A stretch of DNA of 64,000 bases, from contig NZ_JACHXQ010000004.1 in NCBI RefSeq assembly GCF_014192285.1, positions 62,001 through 126,000 of the forward strand, written 5' to 3'. Numbering within the stretch: the stretch's first letter is position 1; the number at the start of each line of letters is the position of its first letter. The notes beneath the pieces are model-generated. The model did no database searches, had not been told where the DNA came from, and worked only from the letters and a program-made list of their open reading frames with translations. A program made the position numbers and the translations under genes. This DNA is from Halomonas fontilapidosi (GTDB taxonomy: Bacteria; Pseudomonadota; Gammaproteobacteria; Pseudomonadales; Halomonadaceae). Of the stretch, positions 62,892-64,000 are shown piece by piece.

Positions 62892-62993
62892 TAGCTCCCT
62901 CAAAGGTGTACCTCCCTTGCTCTTTTGACGCCCCGGGCGGCGCTCCCGAGAATTCAGGAACCCTTCACAAAACCTGCACAAAGCCTGCCGCCC

Positions 62994-64000
62994 ATGACTC
63001 GCAACGACGAGACTTCACCGCCGCTGCCGCGTGCCGACCCGTCACAGGACGCGTCGGCGCCTCCCGGCTATCGGGCCCTGGTGGTGGTGATTCTGTCACC
63101 GCTGGCCTTCGCCCTGGTCTTCGCCTGCTGGACCCTGTTTGCCATGCTCGGTGTGGAGCTGCGTCGCGACCTGGCCCTGGGCGGCGTCGGCTTCGCGGTG
63201 CTGCTGGCCATGCCGATGCTCGCCGGGGGCCTGGCCAGCCTGCCCATGGCGCTACTGGCCCGGCGCTTCGGCGGGCGCCGAGTAATGCTCGGCTGCCTGC
63301 TGCTGATCTGCCCCTTTCTGTGGTGGATCAGCCAGGCGGACCACTATCTGGAATTTCTGATGGCCGGCCTGGGCCTGGGGCTGGGCGCCGGGGCCCTGGC
63401 CGCCGGCCTGGTCTATGTGGCGGAGCTGGGGCCGCCTCGACATGCCGGCCTGGCACTGGGCTTCTACGGGGCCGGCATGGTCGGGGCGGGGCTGAGCTAC
63501 CTGCTGCTGCCGCTGGTCAGCCAGGCCTATGGCTGGCGCATGGCGCCGCTGCTCTACCTGTTGCCGGTACTGCTGATCGCGGCATTGCTATGGCTGTTCG
63601 CCGACGATGCCGATGCGCCCGCCTCCCCCGAGACAACCGAGGACGGGGATGACGAGGCACCGCCGACGCGGGGCTCGCCAAGGACGCGCGTCGTCCGCGT
63701 CGCCTGCCTCCTCGCCGACTGGCAGCTGTGGCGACTGGCGATCACCTACAGCTTCTTCTTCGGCGCCTTCGTGGCCCTGGCGCTGTGGCTGCCCGGCCAC
63801 CTGGCGGCCCGCTATGGCCTCTCGCTGCAGGCCGCGGCCCTCTGGGCCTTGCCCTTCACGCTGGCAGTCGGAGCGGGCCAGGTGATCGGCGGCATGCTGG
63901 CTGATCTGCGCGACTTTCGCAGTCTGCGCTGGTGGGTCAGCGCCTTCGTACTGGTCTGCCTCTTCCTGCTCTCCTATCCCCCCTTCTCCATGCGCATCGA
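62994..64000 (+). CDS. NarK-like MFS transporter (partial, runs off the right edge)
   Basis: About 335 residues seen, beginning MTRNDETSPPLPRADPSQD. Membrane helices of an MFS protein with nitrate-transporter-like features (GRRVMLGCLLLICPFLWW; LGLGAGALAAGLVYVAELGPPRHAGLALGFYGAGMVGAGLSYLLLPLV). More distant from the other three. There is a hydrophilic middle loop (DDADAPASPETTEDGDDEAPP). Divergent from narXL; likely a fourth nitrate/nitrite transporter, and narGHJI may follow. Confidence 0.8.
   Translation, partial: MTRNDETSPPLPRADPSQDASAPPGYRALVVVILSPLAFALVFACWTLFAMLGVELRRDLALGGVGFAVLLAMPMLAGGLASLPMALLARRFGGRRVMLGCLLLICPFLWWISQADHYLEFLMAGLGLGLGAGALAAGLVYVAELGPPRHAGLALGFYGAGMVGAGLSYLLLPLVSQAYGWRMAPLLYLLPVLLIAALLWLFADDADAPASPETTEDGDDEAPPTRGSPRTRVVRVACLLADWQLWRLAITYSFFFGAFVALALWLPGHLAARYGLSLQAAALWALPFTLAVGAGQVIGGMLADLRDFRSLRWWVSAFVLVCLFLLSYPPFSMRI

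Overview
The window is a GC-rich (about 65%) stretch of a gammaproteobacterial chromosome that is almost entirely an anaerobic, nitrate-respiring gene block. Gene content and style (Pseudomonas-like nir/nor/nos genes, split class II ribonucleotide reductase, cyanophycin genes, aapJQMP, ATGA start-stop overlaps) suggest a denitrifying member of the Halomonadaceae. The family placement is an inference from gene content; I could not run a search.

Layout. 1-7.2 kb: nos cluster on the minus strand (cytochrome c, nosR, nosZ, nosD, start of nosF) preceded by nsrR. 7.3-12.5 kb: nnrS, hemN, gdhA, ubiT. 12.5-18.2 kb: split class II ribonucleotide reductase nrdJa-nrdJb, an orphan NrdG-type radical SAM gene, and ubiV-ubiU (oxygen-independent ubiquinone synthesis). 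18.4-23.2 kb: a globin, a small secreted protein, flavohemoglobin hmp, a Yip1-like protein, a MarR regulator and a cytochrome P450. 23.2-32.7 kb: nir cluster, with nirC-nirF divergent from nirS-D-L-G-H-J-E-N (cd1 nitrite reductase and heme d1 synthesis). 32.8-34.8 kb: second nnrS, a SirB2-like gene and a carboxymuconolactone-decarboxylase-like gene. 35-39.2 kb: aapJQMP amino acid ABC transporter. 39.3-44.4 kb: norCBQD plus a small membrane protein. 44.4-48.1 kb: a three-subunit molybdenum hydroxylase (paoABC type). 48.2-52.9 kb: cyanophycin cluster (cphB, cphA, iadA). 53.1-54.6 kb: norF, norE and a membrane gene. 54.7-64 kb: three nitrate/nitrite MFS transporters with a universal stress protein, narL-narX, and a fourth, partial MFS gene. 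narGHJI is not inside the window.

How it works together. Nitrate enters through the NarK proteins; nitrite is reduced by NirS, NO by NorCB and N2O by NosZ. HemN, the heme d1 genes and ubiTUV supply cofactors and quinone without oxygen. NrdJ gives oxygen-independent deoxynucleotides. Hmp, the NnrS proteins, and possibly the globin and the P450, deal with NO.

Regulation visible in the DNA. CRP/FNR-family boxes (TTGAY-N4-RTCAA type) precede the nos cytochrome, hemN, ubiT, ubiU, the globin, P450, nirC, nirS, norC, narK-type genes and the norE operon. A second motif, a 23-bp 11-1-11 inverted repeat matching the known NsrR operator, occurs in strong or weak form at eight places, and at nirS, norC and the norE operon it lies over the predicted transcription start. 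NsrR itself is encoded here. The main new leads are this local NsrR/FNR regulon, a small secreted protein with one of the best NsrR boxes, and a P450 that lacks the usual I-helix acid and has an FNR-like box.
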